Assembly: GCF_002056795.1 (NCBI RefSeq)
Contig: NZ_CP020104.1
Span: 5,279,501 to 5,343,500, forward strand
DNA: 64,000 bases
DNA from: Spirosoma aerolatum
Lineage (GTDB): Bacteria; Bacteroidota; Bacteroidia; Cytophagales; Spirosomataceae
Direction of reading: 5' to 3'
Made by a program: the position numbers and the translations under genes. Below, in pieces: positions 9,346 to 18,742 of this stretch. A model generated the notes under the pieces. It made no database searches, had not been told where the DNA came from, and saw only the letters and a list, made by a program, of their open reading frames with translations. Within the stretch, counting starts at the first letter, position 1, and every line of letters starts with the position of its first letter.

Positions 9346-10623
9346 TTACAGGAATACGGAAAAATAGCCTTGCTTTCCTTGCTGAGTGCCCATAAATAGC
9401 AGTCGTTCATTACCAAGCCAGCGGGGGGCGTAATCGGCCGATGGAATCAGGCCGGGTAACATATTGATCTGGCGCACTTTGCCAGTTGACAAATCCCGAA
9501 CCCATAGACTATAGACAGTAGCCGACGGACTGGTTCGCGTACTTAGAAAAGCTAGCCGTTTACCATCGGGCGAAAACGACGGCGTTGTATCGACCCAGCC
9601 GGGTTGCGCGTCAAAAAATTTCACCTCGCCACCCCCATCGGGAGAGTACAAGGAAATAACACCCCGCCACTGTTGGCTATTTCCCCCGCTCCGACCGCGT
9701 GAAACGGCGATAAACTGACCATCCGGCGACCAGTCTATGTTGGTTTGCCGAATATAGGTTGATGCACTGATGGGCAACGCAGGTGTCAATGGAATTGCTG
9801 CACCACCCGATGCCGCTAGTTTCCAAAGGCGGGATTCTTCATTGGAAACGGTGGAAAACGCCAGCCACTTACCATCCGGCGACCAGTCTATTCCCTGTAT
9901 CCAGGCGGCATCCGGCACAGGCAAGGTTCGCGTTTGTTCGGATGCAATATCGTAGATAATAAGTCCATTTTCTGCTCTGGAAGGATAGGCAAGCTGTCCG
10001 CCATCTCGCGAAAATGACGCTTTCGCTCCCTGCTGGGTTACCAGCTTTGTTGAAACAGGCTGTTCGTTCTGTAAGTTAACTACATACAGCGGATTAATGT
10101 ACTGTCCTGCACCCTGCTCAATTGATAACGAGTACGTAGCCTTCTTACCATCCGCTGTCACATCCCCTCCCATAACAGTTGTTGAACTTCCAAATCCGGG
10201 ATAGTAAAGCGACTGCGATAGGAATCCGTTTGTGACCATAACCACATTGGAGTTCACCGGAGGGGCACTTTTGTTGTTCGATATAATCCGGGCAACCAGT
10301 TGCTCACCAGCCGAAGCTACTGGAATACGAATTGATTTTTGGTCAGCGCTTAGGGTCTGATACGTGCGAAACGGCCCTAACTCGCCGGAGGCAATCTGTA
10401 CGTCATAGGTTTCAGCTTCGACATCCGCAATATCGGGGCAGGGTGCCGTAATGCAAATGATACGAACTTCCTGCCAACTGAGTGTATAGTCAGTGCCACT
10501 TACAGCAATCTGCAGGTTAACTGGTCTTACCCGTTTAGTTGGATCAACCGCAACGTCCTCATTCTCCCTACAGGAGCTCAGACACGCAAATACAATCGAC
10601 CAGAGCAGTAAACGCTTCATCAT
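9346..10623 (-). CDS. PD40/TolB-like beta-propeller lipoprotein
   Basis: A 425-aa lipoprotein. The signal MMKRLLLWSIVFACLSSC ends in a Cys suitable for lipidation. An N-terminal Ig-like part (about 30-130) is followed by WD40-like PD40 repeats with the characteristic WSPDGKWLAFST, WSPDGQFIAVSR and FSPDGKRLAFLSTR motifs. These make a TolB-type propeller. It probably sits at the periplasmic face of an envelope membrane. The gene stands alone between the two barrel genes and the DUF5703 gene. A role in protein interaction is inferred from the fold; no enzymatic motif is seen. Confidence 0.8.
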   Translation of the reverse strand: MMKRLLLWSIVFACLSSCRENEDVAVDPTKRVRPVNLQIAVSGTDYTLSWQEVRIICITAPCPDIADVEAETYDVQIASGELGPFRTYQTLSADQKSIRIPVASAGEQLVARIISNNKSAPPVNSNVVMVTNGFLSQSLYYPGFGSSTTVMGGDVTADGKKATYSLSIEQGAGQYINPLYVVNLQNEQPVSTKLVTQQGAKASFSRDGGQLAYPSRAENGLIIYDIASEQTRTLPVPDAAWIQGIDWSPDGKWLAFSTVSNEESRLWKLAASGGAAIPLTPALPISASTYIRQTNIDWSPDGQFIAVSRGRSGGNSQQWRGVISLYSPDGGGEVKFFDAQPGWVDTTPSFSPDGKRLAFLSTRTSPSATVYSLWVRDLSTGKVRQINMLPGLIPSADYAPRWLGNERLLFMGTQQGKQGYFSVFL

Positions 10624-10742
10624 AAGACCAGTAGTTTTACGTTTTAAAGACCCCAGTCAGTGCTAAAAGGTTGGGATACTACTTATCTAATAATCAATAA
10701 CTAACTTGTTGATCTTCAGCCATCGCCCTGCCAGTGGAAACG

Positions 10743-13037
10743 TCAGGGCAGAATCACATCGTTTACTCGGCCCGTCGGTGTCACCTTCAGATCCTGTATT
10801 TTTCCATCTACGATTTTGCCTTCCACCGTCGTATTATAAGGTGCGTGCAGTTTGAAGGTTGCGTTCCAGGTTTTGGGCCAGGCAGGTAGCAGTCGAATCG
10901 TTCGGCCATCGGTTTGCATCAGCATTTCCTGTAGGCCAATCATGCCCGAACCACCCCAGTTATGGTCGGGTGTCCAGTCGAAGCCGGGCCCCCAGAACGT
11001 CGGAAACCGATGTGAGCCATTTTTGAATTTGAGGGTTGTTAACCGGGCTGCTTCGTCGGTAAGGCCAAGCCGGGCCGCAAAAATATTATGTTGTCGCCAG
11101 CCGACATGGCTCCGGTATTTCACCACCAGCGTATCGTATGTCCAGGTATTAACAGCTACATCCAGACCGGGTTTGCCGATCCCATACAGCCCCCACGGAA
11201 ACACCGGATACAATTGGGGGGCTTCCGAATTCTGGATTCGGGCCCAGGCCTGCGCGGGAGCCAGCGTTTTATGGCCGTTGTACTCACCAAACGGCAGGGG
11301 TGGAATCCGTTTGCGCATGGTTGCCCATTTCTCCCGGATTTTTGGGTTCAGATACCGTTCGGGCAGTTCCAGCATCCGGTCCAGAATAACTGTCAAGGCG
11401 GAAATCACAGTGGTCGAATTGTAGGTCATCTTGTAGGTTTCGGCCGCCGAACTGGGGTAGAAAATATACTGCCCCTGCCCATCGAAGGATTTACTGCCCC
11501 GCTGTTTGGCCAAAAACTGATAATGTTCGTCATAAAACGTCAGGCAGCTTTCAATCAAGGGGATGTATTCACTAATGTCGCGACCTTCGTATCGTTCTGT
11601 ATCCAGCATCATCAGGCAGAATTCAAATACGGTTTCCCATTCGTATTCGAGCCAGGCATTGTACTCCACACCGGGATCATAACCTTCAGGACGTTTTAGC
11701 CCATATTCCATGATGTTAGGGAGGCCAAAATTTTCGATCTGCTCCGTAAAACAGGCTCCATCATGCCCCCAGTAGACCCTACTCCGCAACTCGGCATTCC
11801 GCAGCGAACGCAGATAAAAGTCGAACTGGGGTTTGAGCATATCAAAATCACCACTTTTGACGAATGGGAAATACACCAGCCGCTGGTTCTGTGCGGTCAT
11901 GGTACCCCCACCCCAGAGCCGGAAATCGGGAGAGAAAGCATATTTTGTATCGGCAAACTCCGGGTCGAAGGTGAACAGGCCCCCGTTGAACTTCGTCGGC
12001 CATTTGCCGTAGGCATTACAGCCCAATTGATAGCGGAATAGCTGATAGTTTCGGGAAATGGCTGCTACGGCGGTGTCTTTACTGTCAATGGCGATGTAGC
12101 TACGGTTCCAGAATTGCCCCCACCAGGCCACACTTTTCTGCCGAGCCGTTTTGCGGTTCTGTACTGCCTGCTGAACGATAGTCGCCAATTCGGCTTTCCA
12201 GGCATCAAGCGTGGGCGATTGTGACCCGTTGAGAAAAATCTCGATCGGCTGCGAACGGATCGGTTTCTGACTGGCTATCGACCATGCCTTGTATCGGGTG
12301 CTAACATATAGACCGGAATCGGTTCCAACGGGTTTCATACCAGCGCCCCGCATCATGCCCCCGAACGTATTGTTTATGAGTGGGTTGAACAGACTATCTT
12401 TTACAGAAGCCATCCCTTCCATCCGCACGGTATAGTCAAAAACCGATTCGACGTCGCTGCGATTACGGTGGTAAAACAGAATATCATTGCCCTGAAAATC
12501 AATCACATCTTTTCGGGTAATCACATCAAATTTCGGGGGTACTTTGTACGAATTTGCCCGGTACTCCGTACCCTGTACCCAATGATCGACATACCGCCAG
12601 GATTCATAAGAAGCCGTCACGCTAATGGGTTTGGCACTCTGCACATCCACATGCACTACGGGCCTGAAGACATCGACCCAGAGCGATACCTGTGTATTCG
12701 CTCCACTAATGGTTACGCCCCCTTCGCCCAGGTGTAACTCCTGCCGGAAATCGGACCCCTGAAATGGATTAGACGAAAGTTTCAGCCGAACCCGGCCCAG
12801 CTTAAGCATGGCGTTGTTCTCATCGAACGTACCACTCTGGGCCAGGTAAAAAAGCACATCGCCTTTTTCGACCCATACGTTCAGACCAATATCGCCCCCA
12901 CCGCAAGGCATCGATTCCGACGAGTTTCGGCTCTGACTAGTCCAGACAACATTATAGGCCTTGATCGACGGGGACTGGGCAAAACCCGAGTGAACCAGTA
13001 GGCATATAATCAGAAAGCACAAGTGGGTATACTTCAT
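10743..13037 (-). CDS. DUF5703 / GH95-like secreted glycoside hydrolase candidate
   Basis: A 764-aa secreted protein with a signal peptide (CFLIICLLVHSGFAQ). The N-terminal block WTSQSRNSSESMPCGGGDIG followed by LNVWVEKGDVLFYLAQSG is the DUF5703 signature. The remainder has the (alpha/alpha)6 barrel pattern of GH95-like glycosidases, with conserved stretches such as RVYWGHDGACFTEQIENFG and WTPDHNWGGSGMIGLQEML. A periplasmic glycan-hydrolysing role is likely, substrate unknown. An AraC-type regulator lies divergently 160 bp away and may control it. The 119 bp downstream hold no gene. Confidence 0.75.
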   Translation of the reverse strand: MKYTHLCFLIICLLVHSGFAQSPSIKAYNVVWTSQSRNSSESMPCGGGDIGLNVWVEKGDVLFYLAQSGTFDENNAMLKLGRVRLKLSSNPFQGSDFRQELHLGEGGVTISGANTQVSLWVDVFRPVVHVDVQSAKPISVTASYESWRYVDHWVQGTEYRANSYKVPPKFDVITRKDVIDFQGNDILFYHRNRSDVESVFDYTVRMEGMASVKDSLFNPLINNTFGGMMRGAGMKPVGTDSGLYVSTRYKAWSIASQKPIRSQPIEIFLNGSQSPTLDAWKAELATIVQQAVQNRKTARQKSVAWWGQFWNRSYIAIDSKDTAVAAISRNYQLFRYQLGCNAYGKWPTKFNGGLFTFDPEFADTKYAFSPDFRLWGGGTMTAQNQRLVYFPFVKSGDFDMLKPQFDFYLRSLRNAELRSRVYWGHDGACFTEQIENFGLPNIMEYGLKRPEGYDPGVEYNAWLEYEWETVFEFCLMMLDTERYEGRDISEYIPLIESCLTFYDEHYQFLAKQRGSKSFDGQGQYIFYPSSAAETYKMTYNSTTVISALTVILDRMLELPERYLNPKIREKWATMRKRIPPLPFGEYNGHKTLAPAQAWARIQNSEAPQLYPVFPWGLYGIGKPGLDVAVNTWTYDTLVVKYRSHVGWRQHNIFAARLGLTDEAARLTTLKFKNGSHRFPTFWGPGFDWTPDHNWGGSGMIGLQEMLMQTDGRTIRLLPAWPKTWNATFKLHAPYNTTVEGKIVDGKIQDLKVTPTGRVNDVILP

Positions 13038-13197
13038 AAGAATAGAACGCCGATTTTATGATTGGTATGATCAATTAGGATTTCAAAAGATCATACCAAT
13101 CATAGCGATCCTAAAAATCCGTGTTCTATCCCGATTAGTAAATTCACAATAACGGCTTTCTTTTGTCGAAATCCGACTTTGTCTTTTCCAACAACTC

Positions 13198-14070
13198 ATG
13201 TTCGACGTCATTAAAAGTCTCCGACTAAGCTTATTACACATGGGATTCATACAGCTTGACTCGCGCTGGCAATACGACCATGTGATCAGCCCATTTTCGC
13301 GGTTATACCTGATTACCAACGGCGAAGGCTGGGTTTGGCATAACGGGCAAAAGTTCATATTAAAACCCGGTTATCTTTACCTAATACCCAGTTTTACCTA
13401 TAGCCGCTACCACTGCGATCAGTTTCTGGAGCAATATTATATCAGTTTTTTCGACGAAATGCCTGAGGGGCTGTCTATTTACGACCTTACCTCTACACTA
13501 TATGAAGTAAAAGCAGAGCCTGTCGATTATAGCCTGATGGAACGCCTTCTGGCCCAAAATCCCGGTCGGACAATCCAGCAGCCTAATCCGAAAGAATATG
13601 ATAACCGACCTGAAGTACTTAGTTTTAACCAGCCCAAACCGAGCCAGTCGCTGAGTCAGTTTGTCGAAACGAATGGTATATTATTGCAACTTTTTTCCCG
13701 CTTTCTGGGGGCTGAGAACAATGATGACCGACAACGAGCGAAAGGTATACATCAACTGGCGTCGGTACTACAATACATCGACAGTCATTTACACGATAAG
13801 CTCACGGTTGAACAACTAGCGACCAAAGTCCATCTTAATGTCGACTATTTTTCACGACTATTTTTAACTATTGTAGGCATTCGTCCGACGGATTACATCA
13901 TCAATAAGCGCCTGGAACGAGCCCAGCTCCTGATGACAACGTCATCAATGGCGTTAAAAGCGGTAGCCGAATCTGTTGGTATTCCCAGCATTTATTACTT
14001 CTCCCGGCTCTTCAAACGCCGATTCGGTATACCACCCGGACAGTACCGCGAAACGGCCTGGACGATGTAA
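13198..14070 (+). CDS. AraC-family transcriptional regulator
   Basis: A 290-aa cytoplasmic regulator. Residues about 15-100 form the cupin-like sensor half (LITNGEGWVWHNGQKFILKPG then YLYLIPSFTYSRY). The C-terminal 100 residues are the AraC double helix-turn-helix, with LTVEQLATKVHLNVDYFSRL and AVAESVGIPSIYYFSRLFKR followed by FGIPPGQYRE. It is divergent from the DUF5703 hydrolase gene, so sugar-induced control of that gene is a reasonable inference. Confidence 0.9.
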   Translation: MFDVIKSLRLSLLHMGFIQLDSRWQYDHVISPFSRLYLITNGEGWVWHNGQKFILKPGYLYLIPSFTYSRYHCDQFLEQYYISFFDEMPEGLSIYDLTSTLYEVKAEPVDYSLMERLLAQNPGRTIQQPNPKEYDNRPEVLSFNQPKPSQSLSQFVETNGILLQLFSRFLGAENNDDRQRAKGIHQLASVLQYIDSHLHDKLTVEQLATKVHLNVDYFSRLFLTIVGIRPTDYIINKRLERAQLLMTTSSMALKAVAESVGIPSIYYFSRLFKRRFGIPPGQYRETAWTM

Positions 14071-14198
14071 CTATTTTTCAGCTTGGCCTACCTGATTACG
14101 AGCCTAATACTCGAATATACGGCTGGTCTGTTGAGTCGATGTTAACCTTACGCGGTATTTATGGTTAATTAAGCATTGAAACTATCAACTCAACAGCG

Positions 14199-14894
14199 AT
14201 GAAAACACTTGTTACGACAGCAACACTGCTTGTTGCCTTTACACTGACCGTTCAGGCTCAGAGTAGATCCGATTCGACGGGCAGGGATAAACCCATTTTA
14301 TCGGAGGAGACCCGACAGAACATCAACCAGAAAAGTAACCAGGCGGCCGAAAAATTTGAGGAAACACTCGACCAATCGATTTCGTATCAGCAACGCAATC
14401 AGCTTAGCTGGTTTCAACCGGGCAACTTGTTTTTGGGCGGTAGCCTCGGAATGGGTGCAGCCAATGGGCAGGCATATTTGGCGTTGAATACACGAGTCGG
14501 CTATTTCTTTCAGCCTGGCTTTGCAGCTGGTCTACGCTTCGACACCGATCGATTAGTAGGTAATAAATACAACTCCCGTCAAATCGGCGCTTTTGCCCGA
14601 TACTATCCATTTAGGACCCGCATAAGCAGTTTTCTGGGTGCCAGCCTGAACAGTGGTCGGGAATTTTCGGACAACCTGCCTCCTGAAGCAAAGGCCAAGT
14701 ATACCAGCGTAGGGCTGGAAGTTGGGGTGATGGCCTGGATTCTGCATCGCCTGGGCGCTGAACTCTCCTACGAAAGCAATTTTTATAACAAACTCGATCC
14801 AACCGTCAGTCGAGGTAAGGGTAATCGAATCAAACTAGGTGTAAATTATTATTTCGGCCAGATAAGCAATCGAGGTGTGAAGCTGACCCGATAA
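14199..14894 (+). CDS. Exported outer-membrane beta-barrel protein, uncharacterised
   Basis: A 231-aa protein with a clear signal peptide (TATLLVAFTLTVQAQS). A short polar, probably helical linker (about 30-65) precedes strands such as GNLFLGGSLGMGAANGQAY, LNTRVGYFFQPGFAAGLRF and IGAFARYYPF. It ends in strands including IKLGVNYYFG. This is the usual layout of a small Bacteroidota outer-membrane barrel. It stands alone, 128 bp after the AraC gene. Function unknown. Confidence 0.65.
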   Translation: MKTLVTTATLLVAFTLTVQAQSRSDSTGRDKPILSEETRQNINQKSNQAAEKFEETLDQSISYQQRNQLSWFQPGNLFLGGSLGMGAANGQAYLALNTRVGYFFQPGFAAGLRFDTDRLVGNKYNSRQIGAFARYYPFRTRISSFLGASLNSGREFSDNLPPEAKAKYTSVGLEVGVMAWILHRLGAELSYESNFYNKLDPTVSRGKGNRIKLGVNYYFGQISNRGVKLTR

Positions 14895-15043
14895 CTCAGG
14901 TAGGCTAATGAAGGGAAGCACCTATTGCACCATTGGCACACAAAAACAAGATTTTTTAGTCATCCGTGTTTACGATCCTATTAATTAGCTAACGGCCACT
15001 GAGATTAACTTTCTCGATCATTTAAACAATACACAACAACGTT

Positions 15044-16267
15044 ATGAAAAGGAACATACTAACCGTAGCAGCGATTTTGGCTGCTGTCGTGGGCTTATCA
15101 TCCTGCGCTGCCACAGAGCGCTGGGTTTACGGCAATTCAAGTAATAGTCGGCAGGACATTGCGCCCCAACGCACAACGAGTACAATGCGCGATCGACAGT
15201 CGGATCGTGATCGCGACGAAACGATATTTAGCAGCCGTCGTAATCGCGATGATCGTCGTTCATCCGACGACGATTACAACGATCAGTATACGGGTACGTA
15301 TCGCAACCCATACCGCTCTGGTAACGATCGTTACGACCGATCGGATCGGCGGTCAGATAATCGCAGCTACATGAACTCCTACCGCGATTATGATGATCGG
15401 GATTATGACGACCGCGATTATAACCGTCGGGATTACAATAGCCGGGATTCGTATACTGACCGATCCTATAATCGGCGGGATGGTTCGTATGCTCGGCAAT
15501 CGGACGATCGTCGATACGACGACCGGGACAGGGACTCCTACAATGGCCGTTCTGACTATGATCGTAACCGGAATGACTCCTACAATAATCGCTCGGATAA
15601 CTACCGGGATCAGCGCGATAACGGGAATACTTATAACGACCGTCGATACGATGACCGCAATTCGTCGGATAACCGGATGCGTTATAATGATCGGGACAAT
15701 GATAACGACCGATCCAATACTGACGACCGTGATCGCCAGTACAATGACCGCCGACGCGATAACGGCAATCGGGATTCGTATTCAATGAACGACAATCGTC
15801 GGAATATGGATCGAAATAACAACGATGACCGGAATGATAATCAGCAGATGAATTCGTCGCCCAATCGGCAACGCTCCGATGATATGGATAACCGGGGAAA
15901 CTCCGACAACCGAGGCAATGATTCGGATATGAACCGCTCAAACAATATGAGTGGGGGACGCTCATCTGATTTCATGCGTGACCGGCCTATGAACCGCGAT
16001 CAGCGCGACCTGATGGACCGTATAGCGGAGCAGATGGATAAGCTTGATCAGAAAATTGATGAGGCAAAGACCGATGTGAAAAATGAAAGCCGCCGGGAAC
16101 GCAATAAGCGAGAAGAGCGTGTACGCGATCTGGAAGATAAACGGAGTCGGTTGTCGTATGCCTACTATAAAGTGCAGCGGTCGAGCGACGATGAATTCGA
16201 CAAGCTAAAAAAAGAGACCAACAAGCTCGTCGATGATGTAACGGACGCACTTAGTGACAAAAAGTAA
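15044..16267 (+). CDS. Asp/Arg/Tyr/Asn-rich disordered lipoprotein with C-terminal coiled coil
   Basis: A 407-aa lipoprotein. The signal MKRNILTVAAILAAVVGLSS is followed by Cys21 for lipidation. Residues about 45-305 are a low-complexity stretch of degenerate YDDRDYNRRDS-like units that are almost only D, R, N, Y, S and G, and so probably disordered and polyampholytic. Residues about 310-407 (RDLMDRIAEQMDKLDQKIDE onward) are a charged coiled coil. A hairpin terminator follows at 16287-16321. The convergent neighbour at 16395-17288 shares the D/R/Y-rich style at its N-terminus. I recognise no family; a surface or periplasmic tether is one possibility. Confidence 0.7.
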   Translation: MKRNILTVAAILAAVVGLSSCAATERWVYGNSSNSRQDIAPQRTTSTMRDRQSDRDRDETIFSSRRNRDDRRSSDDDYNDQYTGTYRNPYRSGNDRYDRSDRRSDNRSYMNSYRDYDDRDYDDRDYNRRDYNSRDSYTDRSYNRRDGSYARQSDDRRYDDRDRDSYNGRSDYDRNRNDSYNNRSDNYRDQRDNGNTYNDRRYDDRNSSDNRMRYNDRDNDNDRSNTDDRDRQYNDRRRDNGNRDSYSMNDNRRNMDRNNNDDRNDNQQMNSSPNRQRSDDMDNRGNSDNRGNDSDMNRSNNMSGGRSSDFMRDRPMNRDQRDLMDRIAEQMDKLDQKIDEAKTDVKNESRRERNKREERVRDLEDKRSRLSYAYYKVQRSSDDEFDKLKKETNKLVDDVTDALSDKK

Positions 16268-16286
16268 TCTCGAATTCGATTCCATC

Positions 16287-16321
16287 AAAAAGGGGCAGCT
16301 CATTGTAAGCTACCCCTTTTT
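16287..16321. terminator. Bidirectional hairpin terminator
   Basis: Arms AAAAAGGGGCAGCT and AGCTACCCCTTTTT pair over 14 bp with one G-U, around a 7-nt loop, and have A/T tails on both sides. It lies 19 bp after the lipoprotein gene and can serve both that gene and the convergent gene ending at 16395. Confidence 0.85.
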
Positions 16322-16394
16322 GATATAGAGACTGTTAACCTATTGACTGGCCGGGGCTTTTGTCATTCTTATACACTTTCTATCGGTAAATCCG

Positions 16395-17288
16395 TTAAAA
16401 TTTAACCCCCAGGTTAACGCCCAGTATCCGCCGTTGGCTATTGCCGCTGCTCAACACATCAGCAAAACCATGATGGTATACAAAGCTTAACATGATTGGT
16501 CCCGCATCGAAGCCAAGGTTCACCAGCCCGTTGATAGTAGCCGCCTGAAAATCAGCGTTGCCGAGGTTGAAATCATTTTTGTCGGTACTCAGTGGTGTAG
16601 CATATTCAGCCCCAATTGCCAGCCGAACGGCCGACACTCCCCGATCCGACTGCGCCAGTTTAACACCAATGTAGGCAGGAACATGCAGATAACGCTGATC
16701 AATATTGGCCGTAATATCACTCACACTGCCAACCTGCCCATCACCGGCCCGATAAAACTCAGAGCTTGATGTCAGGTATTCGGCACCAATCTGCCCGTAT
16801 ACACGACCACCACCCCGCACAAAAAAGCCTAACTGATACCCTAGTCGCCCAGTCAGTTTTTTGTTGTTCACGCTTTCACCTTCAAAACGGGTCGAGTTGG
16901 CCCCGCCGTAAATACCAAACGTAAAATGCTTGTATTTCTCCCGACGCTCCTGACGTTCGGTTGCTTCCTGATTGCGCATGCCATCTTCAAACCCCTCGTC
17001 ATATGCCTTGCTCAAATCCTCCTCACTGAACCGTCGATTGTCGTCATAGCGATCCTCATATCGGTTTTCATACCGGGGATATTCCTCATTACGGCGATTG
17101 TAGTCTCTACGCTCATCAATCACCCGTTCGCGTTCTCGATCACTTTGCCGATCATACCGACGTTGGTCCCGCATACGATCCGAACGGTCATTATACCGAT
17201 CATCGTACGAGTTGTACTGCTGCCCCAAAGCAAGGGTCGCACTACAGAGACTCGCCAAAATAAAACCTGTTTTTGAAAAAGTATTCAT
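16395..17288 (-). CDS. Outer-membrane barrel protein with D/R/Y-rich N-terminal region
   Basis: A 297-aa protein. I start at the ATG at 17288 (MNTFSKTGFILASLCSATLALG), which gives a proper signal peptide; an upstream in-frame start would add eight residues. Residues about 22-90 are rich in YDDRYNDRSD-type units. A short acidic helix follows (LSKAYDEGFEDGM), and the last about 170 residues look like a beta barrel (FTFGIYGGANSTRF onward, ending GVNLGVKF). It converges with the disordered lipoprotein gene, and the similar composition suggests that the two polyampholyte segments may act in the same envelope assembly. Confidence 0.65.
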   Translation of the reverse strand: MNTFSKTGFILASLCSATLALGQQYNSYDDRYNDRSDRMRDQRRYDRQSDRERERVIDERRDYNRRNEEYPRYENRYEDRYDDNRRFSEEDLSKAYDEGFEDGMRNQEATERQERREKYKHFTFGIYGGANSTRFEGESVNNKKLTGRLGYQLGFFVRGGGRVYGQIGAEYLTSSSEFYRAGDGQVGSVSDITANIDQRYLHVPAYIGVKLAQSDRGVSAVRLAIGAEYATPLSTDKNDFNLGNADFQAATINGLVNLGFDAGPIMLSFVYHHGFADVLSSGNSQRRILGVNLGVKF

Positions 17289-17445
17289 AAAAAATAGCGT
17301 TGAGTATACCATTTACAACCCCCAGTTAAAGGGAATGTTTGACAGATAGATCTGAAAACGGCCGTCCACTTGTATCAGGATACGTGCGTAAGCTACTTTA
17401 CCAGAGTTGCGGACCATTTAAGCAGATTACCAGATTTGTATATTA

Positions 17446-17587
17446 TATTTTTGTTATATACCATACAACTATATTAGTCTGTCTATTATTTTTACACCCG
17501 ATACCCCTGCCAGTTTACAACATACCCATGAACTATTTAGGGATTCAATAGGTAACTGATCCTTATACGGCTCCCTATTGAATCCCT
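17446..17587 (+). ncRNA. Candidate small RNA ending in an intrinsic terminator
   Basis: The 505-bp gap between 17288 and 17794 has no convincing protein gene. It does hold an exact TAnnTTTG box (TATTTTTG, 17446-17453) followed about 85 nt later by a perfect 14-bp hairpin (17539-17552 with 17574-17587) and a T-rich tract. With a start near 17460 this would give an RNA of about 130 nt. No -35-side element is clear and no known family is recognised. The hairpin could instead be an attenuator for the cation-efflux gene at 17794. Confidence 0.3.
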
Positions 17588-17595
17588 TTCCTTTT
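17539..17595 (+). terminator. Rho-independent terminator with no obvious gene upstream
   Basis: AGGGATTCAATAGG at 17539-17552 pairs perfectly with CCTATTGAATCCCT at 17574-17587 around a 21-nt loop. It is followed by TTCCTTTTTTT. The nearest upstream gene on this strand ends at 16267, beyond another terminator, so it most likely ends an unannotated short transcript. Confidence 0.6.
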
Positions 17596-17793
17596 TTTAG
17601 TCAGACCAGCCAGTTGGCTACAGATTATCAACTATATTCAACTAGGTAGCCCAGATACCTTAACCCTGGGCGAGTCGAACGCGTTAAACTAGCCGGATAA
17701 GTAGCCTTAAAAAAAAGTTAACAGCCGTTCGCTGGTCAAAATAGTTAAACACACACGGACTACCATATCGCTTCACCACCAGGCGTATATCTC

Positions 17794-18678
17794 ATGGAGC
17801 AGCCCATTAAACCCCATCGGGCCGAGCGGGGACAAAAAACAACACGCATCGGCATCGCTGTCAGCATTGTTTTGCTGGTGATCAAAGGAACGGCCGGATG
17901 GCTGGGTCATTCCTATGCCCTCATTGCCGATGCCATCGAATCAGGAACCGATGTGATCACGTCCACCTTTGTCTGGTTTGGGCTACGGGTTGCCGCCCGT
18001 AAACCCGACGAAAATCACCCCTATGGGCACGGGAAAGCGGAACCACTGGCCGCTATTGTGGTGTCGATGGCCCTGCTGGGCGCGGCTATTTTTATTGCTT
18101 TCGAAAGTATTCATAACATCCAGGTGCCGCACGAGGTCCCGGCTCCGTTTACGCTGGTGGTTCTGGCGGGGGTCGTTATTGTGAAAGAAGTGCTGTTCCG
18201 GCGCATCGTTCAGGTGGGCACCGAAACCGAAAGCAGTGCGGTAAAAGCCGATGCCTGGCACCACCGCAGCGACGCCATTACGTCGTTGACCGCTTTTGTG
18301 GGCATCAGCATTGCCCTGATTGGTGGACCAGGCTATGAAAGTGCCGACGATTGGGCGGCTCTGCTGGCCTCAGGATTTATTGTTTTTAACGCCTACCACA
18401 TTTTCCGACCGTCGTTTGGCGAAATCATGGATGAATCCCCGGCTGGCGACTGGAAAGCTGAAATCGAAGCTATCGCGCTAACGGTTCCGAATGTGAAACG
18501 GGTCGAAAAATGTATTGTCCGGAAAACGGGGTTTGAGTATTTCGTGGATATGCACGTACAGGTTCCAGCCCATCTGACCGTGAAGCAGGGTCACGACATT
18601 GCTCATGCCGTGAAGCGGACTATTATGGCCGAAAAACCCGCTGTATATGACGTATTGATTCACATCGAACCCCATTAG
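17794..18678 (+). CDS. Cation diffusion facilitator (CDF) family transporter
   Basis: A 294-aa inner-membrane metal/proton antiporter of the CDF family. Transmembrane segments are visible from about residue 22, with a metal-site-like ADAIESGTDV in TM2 and the hallmark ADAWHHRSDAITS of TM5, where the HxxxD pair binds Zn, Fe or Mn. The C-terminal 80 residues (VPNVKRVEKCIVRKTG onward) are the cytoplasmic ferredoxin-like domain. The PYGHGKAEPL loop is typical. It is monocistronic. The metal cannot be told from sequence alone. Confidence 0.92.
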   Translation: MEQPIKPHRAERGQKTTRIGIAVSIVLLVIKGTAGWLGHSYALIADAIESGTDVITSTFVWFGLRVAARKPDENHPYGHGKAEPLAAIVVSMALLGAAIFIAFESIHNIQVPHEVPAPFTLVVLAGVVIVKEVLFRRIVQVGTETESSAVKADAWHHRSDAITSLTAFVGISIALIGGPGYESADDWAALLASGFIVFNAYHIFRPSFGEIMDESPAGDWKAEIEAIALTVPNVKRVEKCIVRKTGFEYFVDMHVQVPAHLTVKQGHDIAHAVKRTIMAEKPAVYDVLIHIEPH

Positions 18679-18742
18679 CAGGCTTTTATGAACATGTTTG
18701 CCTGGCAAGCCCATAATAGCCTGCATACATTACCTGTACGGT

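Noticed and set aside
15228..15965. 245-codon frame antisense to the D/R-rich lipoprotein gene
   Set aside because: It exists only because repeated GAT, CGN and TAY codons leave the opposite strand free of stops; it is rich in His, Tyr and Cys with no signal or domain.
17339..17551. 70-codon plus-strand frame in the 17289-17793 gap
   Set aside because: No ribosome-binding context, composition not protein-like, and it runs into the terminator hairpin.
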